Shown: one piece after another, positions 23,385 through 30,699 of the stretch
Layout: each line of letters begins with the position of its first letter
Position numbering within the stretch: the first letter of the stretch is position 1
Origin: Gammaproteobacteria bacterium
GTDB lineage: Bacteria > Pseudomonadota > Gammaproteobacteria > Steroidobacterales > Steroidobacteraceae
Direction: 5' to 3'
Assembly (NCBI GenBank): GCA_027317845.1
Contig: DAHVQK010000051.1
Coordinates: forward strand, 1-32,567
DNA: 32,567 bases
Made by a program: the position numbers and the translations under genes
The notes under the pieces: generated by a model
Database searches by the model: none
What the model was told of the DNA's origin: nothing
Seen by the model: only the letters and a program-made list of their open reading frames with translations

Positions 23385-25357
23385 ACGATGACGCACGAAC
23401 GGTGGAGCTCGCCGACGGCTTTCTGCGCGGCGAGGCCGAAACCTCCGCGGCAACGGCGCCGCCGAGTCTCGAGCAGGCGATCGGCGCGGCGCGCGATGCG
23501 CTCATCGGGCTGCAAAGCGGCGACGGGCATTGGCTCTTCGAGCTCGAGGCGGACTGCACCATCCCGGCCGAATACATCATGATGATGCATTACCTGGATG
23601 AGATCGATGAGCGCCTGCAGGGCAAGCTCGCGGTCTACCTGCGGGCCCATCAGGCCGCGCACGGCGGCTGGCCGCTCTACACCGGCGGAGAGCTCGATCT
23701 GTCGTGCACCGTCAAAGCCTATTTCGCCCTGAAACTCGCGGGCGATGATCCGCAGGCGCCGCACATGCGGCGCGCCCGCGAGGCGATCCTCGCCCGCGGC
23801 GGCGCGGCGCACGCCAACGTCTTCACCCGTATCGCACTCGCGCTGTTCGGCGAAGTCCCCTGGCGAGCCGTACCCTACATCCCGGTCGAGATCATGCTGT
23901 TGCCGAGGTGGTTCCCGTTCCATCTCGAAAAAGTGTCCTACTGGTCACGCACGGTGATGGTGCCGCTGTTCGTGCTGTGCACGCGCAAGCCCGTGGCCCG
24001 CAATCCGCGCAGGGTGCACGTGCGCGAACTGTTCACGGTCCCCGCGGAGGAGGAGCGCCACTACTTCCGCCTGCCCCAGCAGGGCAGATGGCTGGCACGG
24101 ATCTTCTTCGCGCTCGATCGCATGGGCCGGATGATCGATCCGCTCGTCCCGGCCGCGATGCGCGCGCGGGCCACCCGCCTCGCGGAGCAGTGGACGCTCG
24201 AGCGCCTGAACGGCGAGGATGGGCTCGGGGCCATCTTCCCGGCGATGGTGAACGCGCTCGAGATGATGGTGCTGCTCGGTTATGCGGCGGATGATCCCCG
24301 CCGGGTGACCGCCAAGCGCGCCATCGAGAAGCTGGTGGTGGAGCAGGCCGACCGCGCCTATTGTCAGCCCTGCGTCTCGCCGGTGTGGGATACCGGTCTC
24401 GCCTGCCTCGCGCTGCAGGAGGCGGGTGATGATCGGGCGCTCGCCTCGGCGGTGCGCGGCCTCGACTGGCTCGCCGCCCGGCAGGTTCTCGATGACATCG
24501 GCGACTGGCGCATCAAGCGCCCGCACCTGAAGGGCGGGGGCTGGCCGTTCCAGTTCGGCAATGCGCACTACCCCGATCTCGATGACACCGCGGTGGTCGC
24601 CTGGGCCATGCACCAGGCCCATGAGCGCTCCCCGGGGCGCTACCCGGTGGCCATCGAGCGCTCGCTCGAGTGGCTCGCGGGCATGCAAAGCCGCAATGGC
24701 GGTTTCGCGGCTTTCGATGTCGACAACACACACTACAACCTCAACCTGATCCCCTTCGCCGATCACGGCGCGCTGCTCGATCCGCCCACCGCTGATGTCA
24801 CGGCGCGGGTGGTGACGGTGCTCTCGCACGCCGGCCGGCCCCAGGATCGCCCCGTCATTGCGCGGGCGGTGGCCTACCTCAGGGACGAGCAGGAGAAGGA
24901 CGGCTCGTGGTTCGGCCGCTGGGGCACCAACTACATCTACGGCACCTGGTCGGTGCTGGCGGCGCTCGAGGCGGCCGGCGTCGCGGCCGCGGATCCGGCG
25001 GTCCGCCGGGCGGTGGCGTGGCTGCTTGCGCGTCAGAACCGCGACGGCGGCTGGGGTGAGAGCAACGATAGCTACGATCCGGCGCGCCGCGGCGAGCGGG
25101 GCTTCGAGAGCACGCCGTACCAGAGCGCCTGGGCGGTGTTGGGATTGATCGCCGCCGGCGAGGTCCGCCACGATGCCGTGCGGGCGGGAGTCGACTACCT
25201 GCTGCGCACTCGGCAGGACGGCCTCTGGCGGCATCCGAGCTTCACGGCGCCGGGCTTCCCGCGCGTGTTTTATCTCAAGTATCACGGTTACAGCGCCTTC
25301 TTCCCGCTCTGGGCGCTCGCGGCGTATCGCAGGCGGTCGGGGTCCGGACAGCCTTGA
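23381..25357 (+). CDS. shc: Squalene-hopene cyclase
   Basis: Membrane-associated class II triterpene cyclase of 658 residues, the usual length. It converts squalene to hopene/diplopterol by proton-started polycyclisation. The catalytic DxDD motif is D399-L-D401-D402 in YPDLDDTAVVAW. Many QW-type repeats are visible (GGWPLYTGG, QNRDGGWGESND, KDGSWFGRWG, RNGGFAAFD). The start is TTG at 23381, forming a TTGA overlap with the sqs stop, with GGAG about ten bases upstream. The product is the substrate for HpnH. No truncation or missing catalytic residue is seen. Confidence 0.96.
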   Translation: MNDDARTVELADGFLRGEAETSAATAPPSLEQAIGAARDALIGLQSGDGHWLFELEADCTIPAEYIMMMHYLDEIDERLQGKLAVYLRAHQAAHGGWPLYTGGELDLSCTVKAYFALKLAGDDPQAPHMRRAREAILARGGAAHANVFTRIALALFGEVPWRAVPYIPVEIMLLPRWFPFHLEKVSYWSRTVMVPLFVLCTRKPVARNPRRVHVRELFTVPAEEERHYFRLPQQGRWLARIFFALDRMGRMIDPLVPAAMRARATRLAEQWTLERLNGEDGLGAIFPAMVNALEMMVLLGYAADDPRRVTAKRAIEKLVVEQADRAYCQPCVSPVWDTGLACLALQEAGDDRALASAVRGLDWLAARQVLDDIGDWRIKRPHLKGGGWPFQFGNAHYPDLDDTAVVAWAMHQAHERSPGRYPVAIERSLEWLAGMQSRNGGFAAFDVDNTHYNLNLIPFADHGALLDPPTADVTARVVTVLSHAGRPQDRPVIARAVAYLRDEQEKDGSWFGRWGTNYIYGTWSVLAALEAAGVAAADPAVRRAVAWLLARQNRDGGWGESNDSYDPARRGERGFESTPYQSAWAVLGLIAAGEVRHDAVRAGVDYLLRTRQDGLWRHPSFTAPGFPRVFYLKYHGYSAFFPLWALAAYRRRSGSGQP

Positions 25358-26172
25358 TGCACTCGCCGGGAGCGGTAGTGGGCGCAGCGGCTACCCGGGC
25401 AGGCGGCCACGAGGGATCGCATGAGCCGATCGGGCGCGTAGGCATCGTCGTCGCGCTCGCGCGTGAAGCGCGTGCGTTCGCCCCGGATATCGCCTCCAGA
25501 GACGCACTTCAGGACGGATCGGTGCATGGGCTCGCGGACGCCATGCTGACGGTGAGCGGCATGGGGTGGGATGCGGCCGCCGCGGCGGCGCGCCGGCTGG
25601 TGCAGGCCGGCGCGATGGCGCTGGCCAGTGTCGGTACCGCCGGGGCGTTGGACCGCGCACTCGAGAGCGGCGCGATCATGTTGCCGGAGGAGGTGGTGGC
25701 TCCAGAGGGTGATGCGCTCCCCACGCACGCGCTCTGGTGGCAGGCGCTGTCGCAAGTGTTGCCGCGTGGTCAGGTGTACGCGGGCCGCCTCCTCACCACG
25801 CGGCTGCCGCTCGGCCTGCGGCTCGACAAGGCCATCGCCCGGCGGGAAACGGCCTGCGTGGCGCTGGACATGGAGAGCGCGGCCATCGCCCAGGTGGCCG
25901 CCGGGGCGGGGCTGCCGTTCATCGCCGTGCGGGTGATCGTGGATACGGCCGGTGAGGATCTGCCGGGCGCGGTGCTCGCCGCGAGCGCTCAGGCGAAGGT
26001 CTCGACCGGAAGGCTCCTCGCGGGGCTCGCGCGCGCACCGTGGGAGGTCGGCGCGGTGATCCACCTCGCCGGGCGCTTCAGGACCGCCTGCGCCGTGTTG
26101 TCCGGGATCGGCGAGCCGGGTCTGCCGGCCCGCCGGGCATTGACCGAGTTGAACTGGGAGAGGCCACGTTGA
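25357..26172 (+). CDS. hpnG: HpnG, adenosylhopane nucleosidase (MTA/SAH nucleosidase family)
   Basis: Nucleoside phosphorylase-fold protein of 271 residues. HpnG in hopanoid operons removes adenine from adenosylhopane to give ribosylhopane (or its phosphate). The family core begins at about residue 27 with GRVGIVVALAREARAF. Later motifs are SVGTAGAL and ALDMESAAIAQVA, the latter being the nucleosidase specificity and catalytic stretch (MESAA). The ATG at 25357 shares one base with the shc stop; no strong ribosome site is visible, so coupling to shc translation is likely. The Gly/Ala-rich N-terminal 25 residues may be extra, and a later start would shorten it. Confidence 0.88.
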   Translation: MHSPGAVVGAAATRAGGHEGSHEPIGRVGIVVALAREARAFAPDIASRDALQDGSVHGLADAMLTVSGMGWDAAAAAARRLVQAGAMALASVGTAGALDRALESGAIMLPEEVVAPEGDALPTHALWWQALSQVLPRGQVYAGRLLTTRLPLGLRLDKAIARRETACVALDMESAAIAQVAAGAGLPFIAVRVIVDTAGEDLPGAVLAASAQAKVSTGRLLAGLARAPWEVGAVIHLAGRFRTACAVLSGIGEPGLPARRALTELNWERPR

Positions 26173-27176
26173 GAGCGTTGGTGACGGGCGCCACGGGTTT
26201 CGTGGGAGCGGCTTTGGCGAGAACGCTGTGCGCGGCGGGCTGGCAGGTGCGCGTGCTGGTGCGCGCGGCCTCGGACCGGCGCAACCTCCGTACGCTGTCC
26301 GTCGAGCCGGTGGTCGGGGATCTGACGGATGCGAGCTCGCTCGAGCGCGCGGTCGAGCATTGCGACGCGGTATTTCATGCCGCCGCCGATTACCGTCTCT
26401 GGGTGCCCCAGCCCGAGCAGATGTATCGGGCCAATGTCGAGGGCACACGGAATCTTCTCGAAGCGGCGCATCGCGCCGGTGTGCAACGCATCGTGTACAC
26501 GAGCAGTGTCGCGACCATCGGTCTGCCCCCGGACGGCGGGCTCGGCACGGAGGCGACGCCCGTCGGCCTCGCCGACATGGTCGGCCACTACAAGCGCTCG
26601 AAATTCCTGGCCGAGCGCCAGGCGCTCGAGGCGGCCGAGCGCGGTGTGCCGGTGGTCATCGTCAATCCCGCCGCGCCCGTGGGGCCGCGCGACATCAAGC
26701 CCACGCCGACCGGGCAAATCATTCTCGATGCGGCGCTCGGGCGCACCCCGGCCTATGTCGACACCGGCCTCAACGTCGTTCACGTCGATGATGTCGCGAT
26801 GGGGCACGTGCTCGCCTACCACCACGGACGGCTCGGCGAGCGCTACATCCTCGGGGGGCAGAATCTGCCGTTGCGCGATATCCTGATCGAGGTGACGCGC
26901 CTCGCCGGGCGCCGCCGGCCGCTCCTGCGGCTGCCGCACGGAGTGGTGCTGCCGATCGCCTATGTGGCGGAGTTCCTTGCGAAGCTCACCGGCAAACCCA
27001 CCCGTGTCACGGTCGACAGTGTGAGGATGGCGCGCAAGTACATGTACTTCTCGAGCGAGAAGGCGGTGCGCGAGCTCGGCTACCGCTTCCGGCCGGCCAC
27101 CCTCGCCTTCGAGGATGCGCTCAAGTGGTTCCGCGAAGAAGGGTATCTCGGCAAGGGTCTCAGAACGGGTAGTTGA
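26169..27176 (+). CDS. hpnA: HpnA, NAD-dependent epimerase/dehydratase-like protein
   Basis: Short-chain (extended SDR) protein of 335 residues, the hopanoid-associated sugar epimerase HpnA. The dinucleotide site is TGATGFVG (6-13), with YTSSVATIG as the catalytic strand and Y141-x3-K145 in HYKRSKF. The start is TTG at 26169 with a TTGA overlap to hpnG and a GGGAGAGG ribosome site a few bases upstream; no nearby ATG is in frame at the conserved N-terminus. Its reaction in hopanoid metabolism has not been settled; action on the ribosyl-derived side chain is an inference. The 3' end overlaps the convergent Omp85-like gene by 17 bases. Confidence 0.9.
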   Translation: MRALVTGATGFVGAALARTLCAAGWQVRVLVRAASDRRNLRTLSVEPVVGDLTDASSLERAVEHCDAVFHAAADYRLWVPQPEQMYRANVEGTRNLLEAAHRAGVQRIVYTSSVATIGLPPDGGLGTEATPVGLADMVGHYKRSKFLAERQALEAAERGVPVVIVNPAAPVGPRDIKPTPTGQIILDAALGRTPAYVDTGLNVVHVDDVAMGHVLAYHHGRLGERYILGGQNLPLRDILIEVTRLAGRRRPLLRLPHGVVLPIAYVAEFLAKLTGKPTRVTVDSVRMARKYMYFSSEKAVRELGYRFRPATLAFEDALKWFREEGYLGKGLRTGS

Positions 27177-28551
27177 TCCCGGTGAACACCGCGATGCCTT
27201 CGCTCCCCTTGCCGATGTCGACATAGCCGACCACCGAGGGCGGGGCGATACCGCGGAACCCCACGCCCACGACGTTGTGCAGATGATTGAGCGGCAGACC
27301 GTTGCTGTGGAAGACGCGGCCGGAGTCGATGAAGGGCGTCACCTGGATGTCGATGTGAGTCGAGAGCGCATCGAAGGACAGCACGGTCTTGCGCAGCTCG
27401 AGATTGGCGACGAAGGCGTCGCGATCGTAGAAGCGGGAGGTTCCGTAACCGCGCAGCGGCTGCGAGCCGCCGATCATGTCCTCATCGCCCCCCAGGCTGC
27501 TCAGCGCCCAGAACGGCACGTGATGCGCCGTGGGCTCGTAGTGCAGACCCACGTGGGTCGCCACGGTGAGGGTGCGGCTCGGGGACCAGTAGAAGTGCCC
27601 GTCCAATCCCGCCTCGGTGAACAGGGAGTCGCCCACGTCCACATTGCGGCTCGCGACACCGCCAAAGAAGGTGACATACATTCCACGCGTCGGAATGACG
27701 ATGTCGTTGCGCGTGTCGTAGATCAGCGAGACGCGATTCAGCAGCTCGTGCGTGGTGCCCAGTCCCAGGATGTCCGTGAAGCGCCGGGTGATCGAGGGCA
27801 GGTGAGGCAGCAGACCCGCGCTGATCTTCACTTTCTTCACGATGAAGGTGTAGGCGAGCTGCCAGGCGTGTGTGATGTTCCAGCCGAAGGTCGCGTTGGC
27901 CCACATCTTCTGGGCGGTGTAGACGGTCTGGTTGATGCGCAGCGAGTTGTTGCCAAAACCGTAGAAGCGCGGCGTGCCGCTGCGGTCGTACACGGTCTCG
28001 ACGCTCATCGACCAGGGGCTCTCGCGCAGCAGTCCGGTCTGCAGCAGCCCATCGAACCAGCTTTCCACGTGCTGACTCGCTCCGCCCGTGAGGTACCACT
28101 GCGAGTTCGGCGAGGGGTATTCGAATATCCGTCCATCGACGCCCCAGCCGAAATACGGGTTGTGGTTGATGTCCGGGGCGATGATGCGCGTGATCTGGTT
28201 CTGGGCATTGGTGTGCAGCACGGTCGGGATGATCCCGAGCGTCGTGCCGCTCAAGGGGTCGACGGCGGTGAGCGGCACCGGCAGCACCGGCCAGGTGGTC
28301 GGATTGAGCCAGTTGATCCGGCTCCTGTGCGGCTGCGCCTTGACCGTGCTCAGGCGGGCGGCGGTGGCGGCCGCGGCGGCGGTGGCGGCCGCGGCGGCCG
28401 TGGTGGCCGTGGTGTCCGGCGCGACGGGACCGGCGAGCGGGGTCGGTGGGCTCGCGGCGCAGGCGGCGCGCACCAGGCATGTGAGGGCGGCCGTGGCGAG
28501 CGCGGTCCGGGGAGCTCGGCGGGAATGCATTGGGGACGGTAGCGGGCTCAT
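27160..28551 (-). CDS. Omp85/BamA-superfamily outer membrane beta-barrel protein
   Basis: Exported protein of 463 residues ending in Phe (GINYPF), the signature of outer membrane barrels. There is a signal peptide (about 1-32, ending near ACA-A), then a striking Ala/Thr-rich linker (46-66), and no POTRA domain. The barrel has the D15/surface-antigen features: YDTRNDIVIPTRGMYVTFFGG, SLGGDEDMIGGSQPLRGYGT and a final strand. The ATG at 28551 has GGAAG upstream; the ATG at 28530 is an alternative closer to the hydrophobic core. It lies between two hopanoid transcription units in the opposite direction, overlapping hpnA by 17 bases at the 3' end. Function is unknown; export or insertion of lipid or protein at the outer membrane is conceivable. 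Confidence 0.8.
   Translation of the reverse strand: MSPLPSPMHSRRAPRTALATAALTCLVRAACAASPPTPLAGPVAPDTTATTAAAAATAAAAATAARLSTVKAQPHRSRINWLNPTTWPVLPVPLTAVDPLSGTTLGIIPTVLHTNAQNQITRIIAPDINHNPYFGWGVDGRIFEYPSPNSQWYLTGGASQHVESWFDGLLQTGLLRESPWSMSVETVYDRSGTPRFYGFGNNSLRINQTVYTAQKMWANATFGWNITHAWQLAYTFIVKKVKISAGLLPHLPSITRRFTDILGLGTTHELLNRVSLIYDTRNDIVIPTRGMYVTFFGGVASRNVDVGDSLFTEAGLDGHFYWSPSRTLTVATHVGLHYEPTAHHVPFWALSSLGGDEDMIGGSQPLRGYGTSRFYDRDAFVANLELRKTVLSFDALSTHIDIQVTPFIDSGRVFHSNGLPLNHLHNVVGVGFRGIAPPSVVGYVDIGKGSEGIAVFTGINYPF
28361..28396. repeat. Two tandem 18-bp GC-rich repeats in the Omp85-like gene
   Basis: GCGGTGGCGGCCGCGGCG occurs twice in direct tandem (28361-28378 and 28379-28396), followed by a degenerate third part. 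It encodes the Ala/Thr linker of the outer membrane protein. In-frame expansion or loss would only change linker length. Confidence 0.8.
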
Positions 28552-28759
28552 GCCACTTCCAGACGATCGGTGCGCCCTCTGCGGCAGCGGGAATGCGCGG
28601 AGGACCACCAGGGACTCCTCATGGGATCAAGCGGGCCGCTCCGGCACACGACCGGCTCCTCGCCGGCGCGGACGACTGTGACGGGATGCGGGCGAGCGGC
28701 GGATTATATCGAGGTGAGGCGGATTGGGGCATGATTGTGCAGAGCTTTCGTGACGGACG
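28552..28759. promoter_or_regulatory. Divergent intergenic region upstream of hpnB
   Basis: About 200 bases between the divergent starts of the Omp85-like gene and hpnB. An AT-richer patch (GATTATATCGAG, near 28702-28713) stands out from the GC-rich background and may be part of a promoter, but I see no clear -35/-10 pair. Confidence 0.35.
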
Positions 28760-29911
28760 GTGCCCGTGACTCTTGTGGATCTCGCCGCGGCGTTGCCGCT
28801 GGCCATCTGGACATACCTCCTGCTGTTTCGCGGTCGTTTCTGGGCGCCGCAGGAGCTCCCACGGTCGGTGCGGGAGGTGCGCGCCAAGGTCATCGCCGTG
28901 GTGCCCGCCCGGGACGAGGCGGCAACGATCGGACGGGCGGTGCGATCGCTCCTCGGGCAGGACGTGCCGCTGCGCGTCATCGTGGTGGACGATGGCAGCA
29001 CCGATGGCACCGCGGATGTGGCGCGTGCCGGCGCGGTGGCCGCCGGCGCGGCCGGGCGATTGACTGTGCTGCAGGGCGCGCCCCTGCAACAGGGCTGGAC
29101 CGGAAAACTCTGGGCGATGTCACAGGGCGTCGTGGCGGCAACACGGTTCGACCCGGATTACCTGCTGTTCACCGATGCCGACATCGAACACGACCCGCGC
29201 ACGATCGCCGCGCTCGTCGCATACGCCGAGGAGCGGCGGCTCGACATGGCGTCGCTGATGGTGAGGCTGTCGACCGCCACGCTCGCCGAGCGCTGTCTGA
29301 TTCCGGCCTTCGTGTTCTTCTTCCTCAAGCTCTATCCGCCGCGGTGGATCGCCTGCGCGCGCTCCAAGGTCGCGGGGGCTGCCGGGGGTTGCATCCTCAT
29401 CCGGCCGGAGGCGCTCGAGCGGGCGGGGGGACTTGCCGCCATACGCGGCCGGATCATCGACGATTGCGCGCTGGCGGGGGCGGTCAAGGCGAGCGGCGGG
29501 TCGCTCTGGCTCGGACTGACCCGCAGCACCCGCAGCCTGCGCATCTACGGCAGCTTCGGGGAGATCGGCGCGATGATCTCCCGCACCGCGTTCAACCAGC
29601 TGCGCCACTCGTGGTGGGTGCTCGGGGGGACGCTGCTCGGGCTGTTGATCGCCTATCTCGCCCCAGTGCTGCTCGTGGGGGCGCGCGAGCCGGCTGCCGC
29701 CTGCGCCGCGGCGGCCTGGACATTGATGACACTGTGTTATCTGCCGATGGTGCGCTTCTACCGTCTCTCGCCGCTCCATGCGCTGCTGTTGCCGGCGGTC
29801 GCGCTGTTCTACGCCGCGGCCACGGTGCACTCGGCGGTGCGGTTCGCCCTGGGCAAGGGGGGGCAGTGGAAGGGCAGAGCGCAGGATGTGCGCGTGCAAG
29901 ACGGCGTCTGA
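28760..29911 (+). CDS. hpnB: HpnB, hopene-associated glycosyltransferase
   Basis: Membrane GT2 glycosyltransferase of 383 residues, matching the hopene-associated HpnB family. An N-terminal helix (6-23) is followed by the nucleotide-sugar site VVPARDEAATIG and D77-D78-GSTDGT, the DxD site D139-A-D141 in LLFTDAD, the acceptor/base region IIDDCALAGAVK, and several C-terminal helices (GGTLLGLLIAYLAPVLLV). GTG at 28760 is taken as start; a GTG two codons later is also possible. The role of HpnB in hopanoid decoration is not experimentally clear. It is followed after two bases by a phosphopantetheinyl transferase gene, forming a two-gene unit. Confidence 0.87.
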   Translation: MPVTLVDLAAALPLAIWTYLLLFRGRFWAPQELPRSVREVRAKVIAVVPARDEAATIGRAVRSLLGQDVPLRVIVVDDGSTDGTADVARAGAVAAGAAGRLTVLQGAPLQQGWTGKLWAMSQGVVAATRFDPDYLLFTDADIEHDPRTIAALVAYAEERRLDMASLMVRLSTATLAERCLIPAFVFFFLKLYPPRWIACARSKVAGAAGGCILIRPEALERAGGLAAIRGRIIDDCALAGAVKASGGSLWLGLTRSTRSLRIYGSFGEIGAMISRTAFNQLRHSWWVLGGTLLGLLIAYLAPVLLVGAREPAAACAAAAWTLMTLCYLPMVRFYRLSPLHALLLPAVALFYAAATVHSAVRFALGKGGQWKGRAQDVRVQDGV

Positions 29912-29913
29912 TC

Positions 29914-30699
29914 ATGGAGGCGGCGGCCGGGCGGATCGATCTGTGGTGCACCTTCCTCGGCGAGGTCGAGGCGGCGCTCCTGCCGCGGTATCGGGCATTG
30001 CTTTGCGCGCCGGAGCTCGAGCGCATGGAGCGCTTCCACTTCGCCCCGGACCGGCACCGGGACCTGGTCGCCCGCGCGCTCGTGCGCACGGTGCTCTCGC
30101 GCTACGCGCCGCTCCCGCCGTCGCAGTGGCGGTTCTCGGCCGATGCGAGCGGGCGGCCACGGATCGTCAATCCCCCGGCCGGTCTCGAGCTCGATTTCAA
30201 TCTGTCGCACTCCGCCGAGATGGTCGTGCTCGCCGTCTCCGACCGCGCGGTCGGTGTCGATGTGGAGCACATCGCAAGAGATTCCGACATCGATCGGCTG
30301 GATCGCTGTTTCTCGGCCACGGAGCGGGCGGGCCTGCTCGCCCTCGCGCCGCCGGGCCGGCGCCGGCGGTTCTTCGAGCTCTGGACGCTGAAGGAGTCGT
30401 ATCTCAAGGCGAGGGGGGTGGGTTTGCGGCTGCCGCTCGATGCTTTCGCGTTCGGTTTTCCGGGCGAGCGCGGCTTGCGGCTCTCCTTCGCGCCGCCCAT
30501 CGAAGACTGCCCGCGGCGGTGGCGCCTGCGGCAGTTCACGCCGCGCCCGGATTATCTCGTGTCGGTGTGCGGTGAGCGCAGCGAGAGGCCTGGCCCGATC
30601 AGCGTGTATGAGTTGGTGCCGCTCGCGTGGCAGCGCGTGCTGGAGGTGGACTTTTTGCGCTCGAGCGATGAGGGACCGCCGCCGGGGCACGGGCCTTGA
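29914..30699 (+). CDS. 4'-phosphopantetheinyl transferase, Sfp type
   Basis: Enzyme of 261 residues that moves phosphopantetheine from CoA to a carrier-protein serine, activating fatty acid, polyketide or peptide synthases. Family motifs are intact: NLSHSAEMVVLAVS (96-109), GVDVEHI (114-120) with metal-binding D116 and E118, and WTLKESYLKARG (157-168). Length fits the Sfp group, not AcpS. The ATG at 29914 lies two bases after hpnB. No carrier-protein or synthase gene is in the window, so its target lies elsewhere. Its C-terminal 101 bases overlap the 3' end of the convergent peptidase gene. Confidence 0.9.
   Translation: MEAAAGRIDLWCTFLGEVEAALLPRYRALLCAPELERMERFHFAPDRHRDLVARALVRTVLSRYAPLPPSQWRFSADASGRPRIVNPPAGLELDFNLSHSAEMVVLAVSDRAVGVDVEHIARDSDIDRLDRCFSATERAGLLALAPPGRRRRFFELWTLKESYLKARGVGLRLPLDAFAFGFPGERGLRLSFAPPIEDCPRRWRLRQFTPRPDYLVSVCGERSERPGPISVYELVPLAWQRVLEVDFLRSSDEGPPPGHGP

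Noticed and set aside
21345-23453. Minus-strand open frame of 702 codons across ispA and sqs
   Set aside because: Arg/His/Gly-rich sequence without any domain pattern, antisense to two genes with intact catalytic motifs; long antisense frames are expected at this GC content.
23945-25285. Minus-strand open frame of 446 codons inside shc
   Set aside because: Antisense to the conserved cyclase with its DLDDT motif; composition is that of a GC-driven shadow frame.
27115-28542. Plus-strand open frame of 475 codons over the Omp85-like gene
   Set aside because: The opposite strand gives a signal peptide, barrel motifs and C-terminal Phe; the plus frame has Gly/Arg repeats only.
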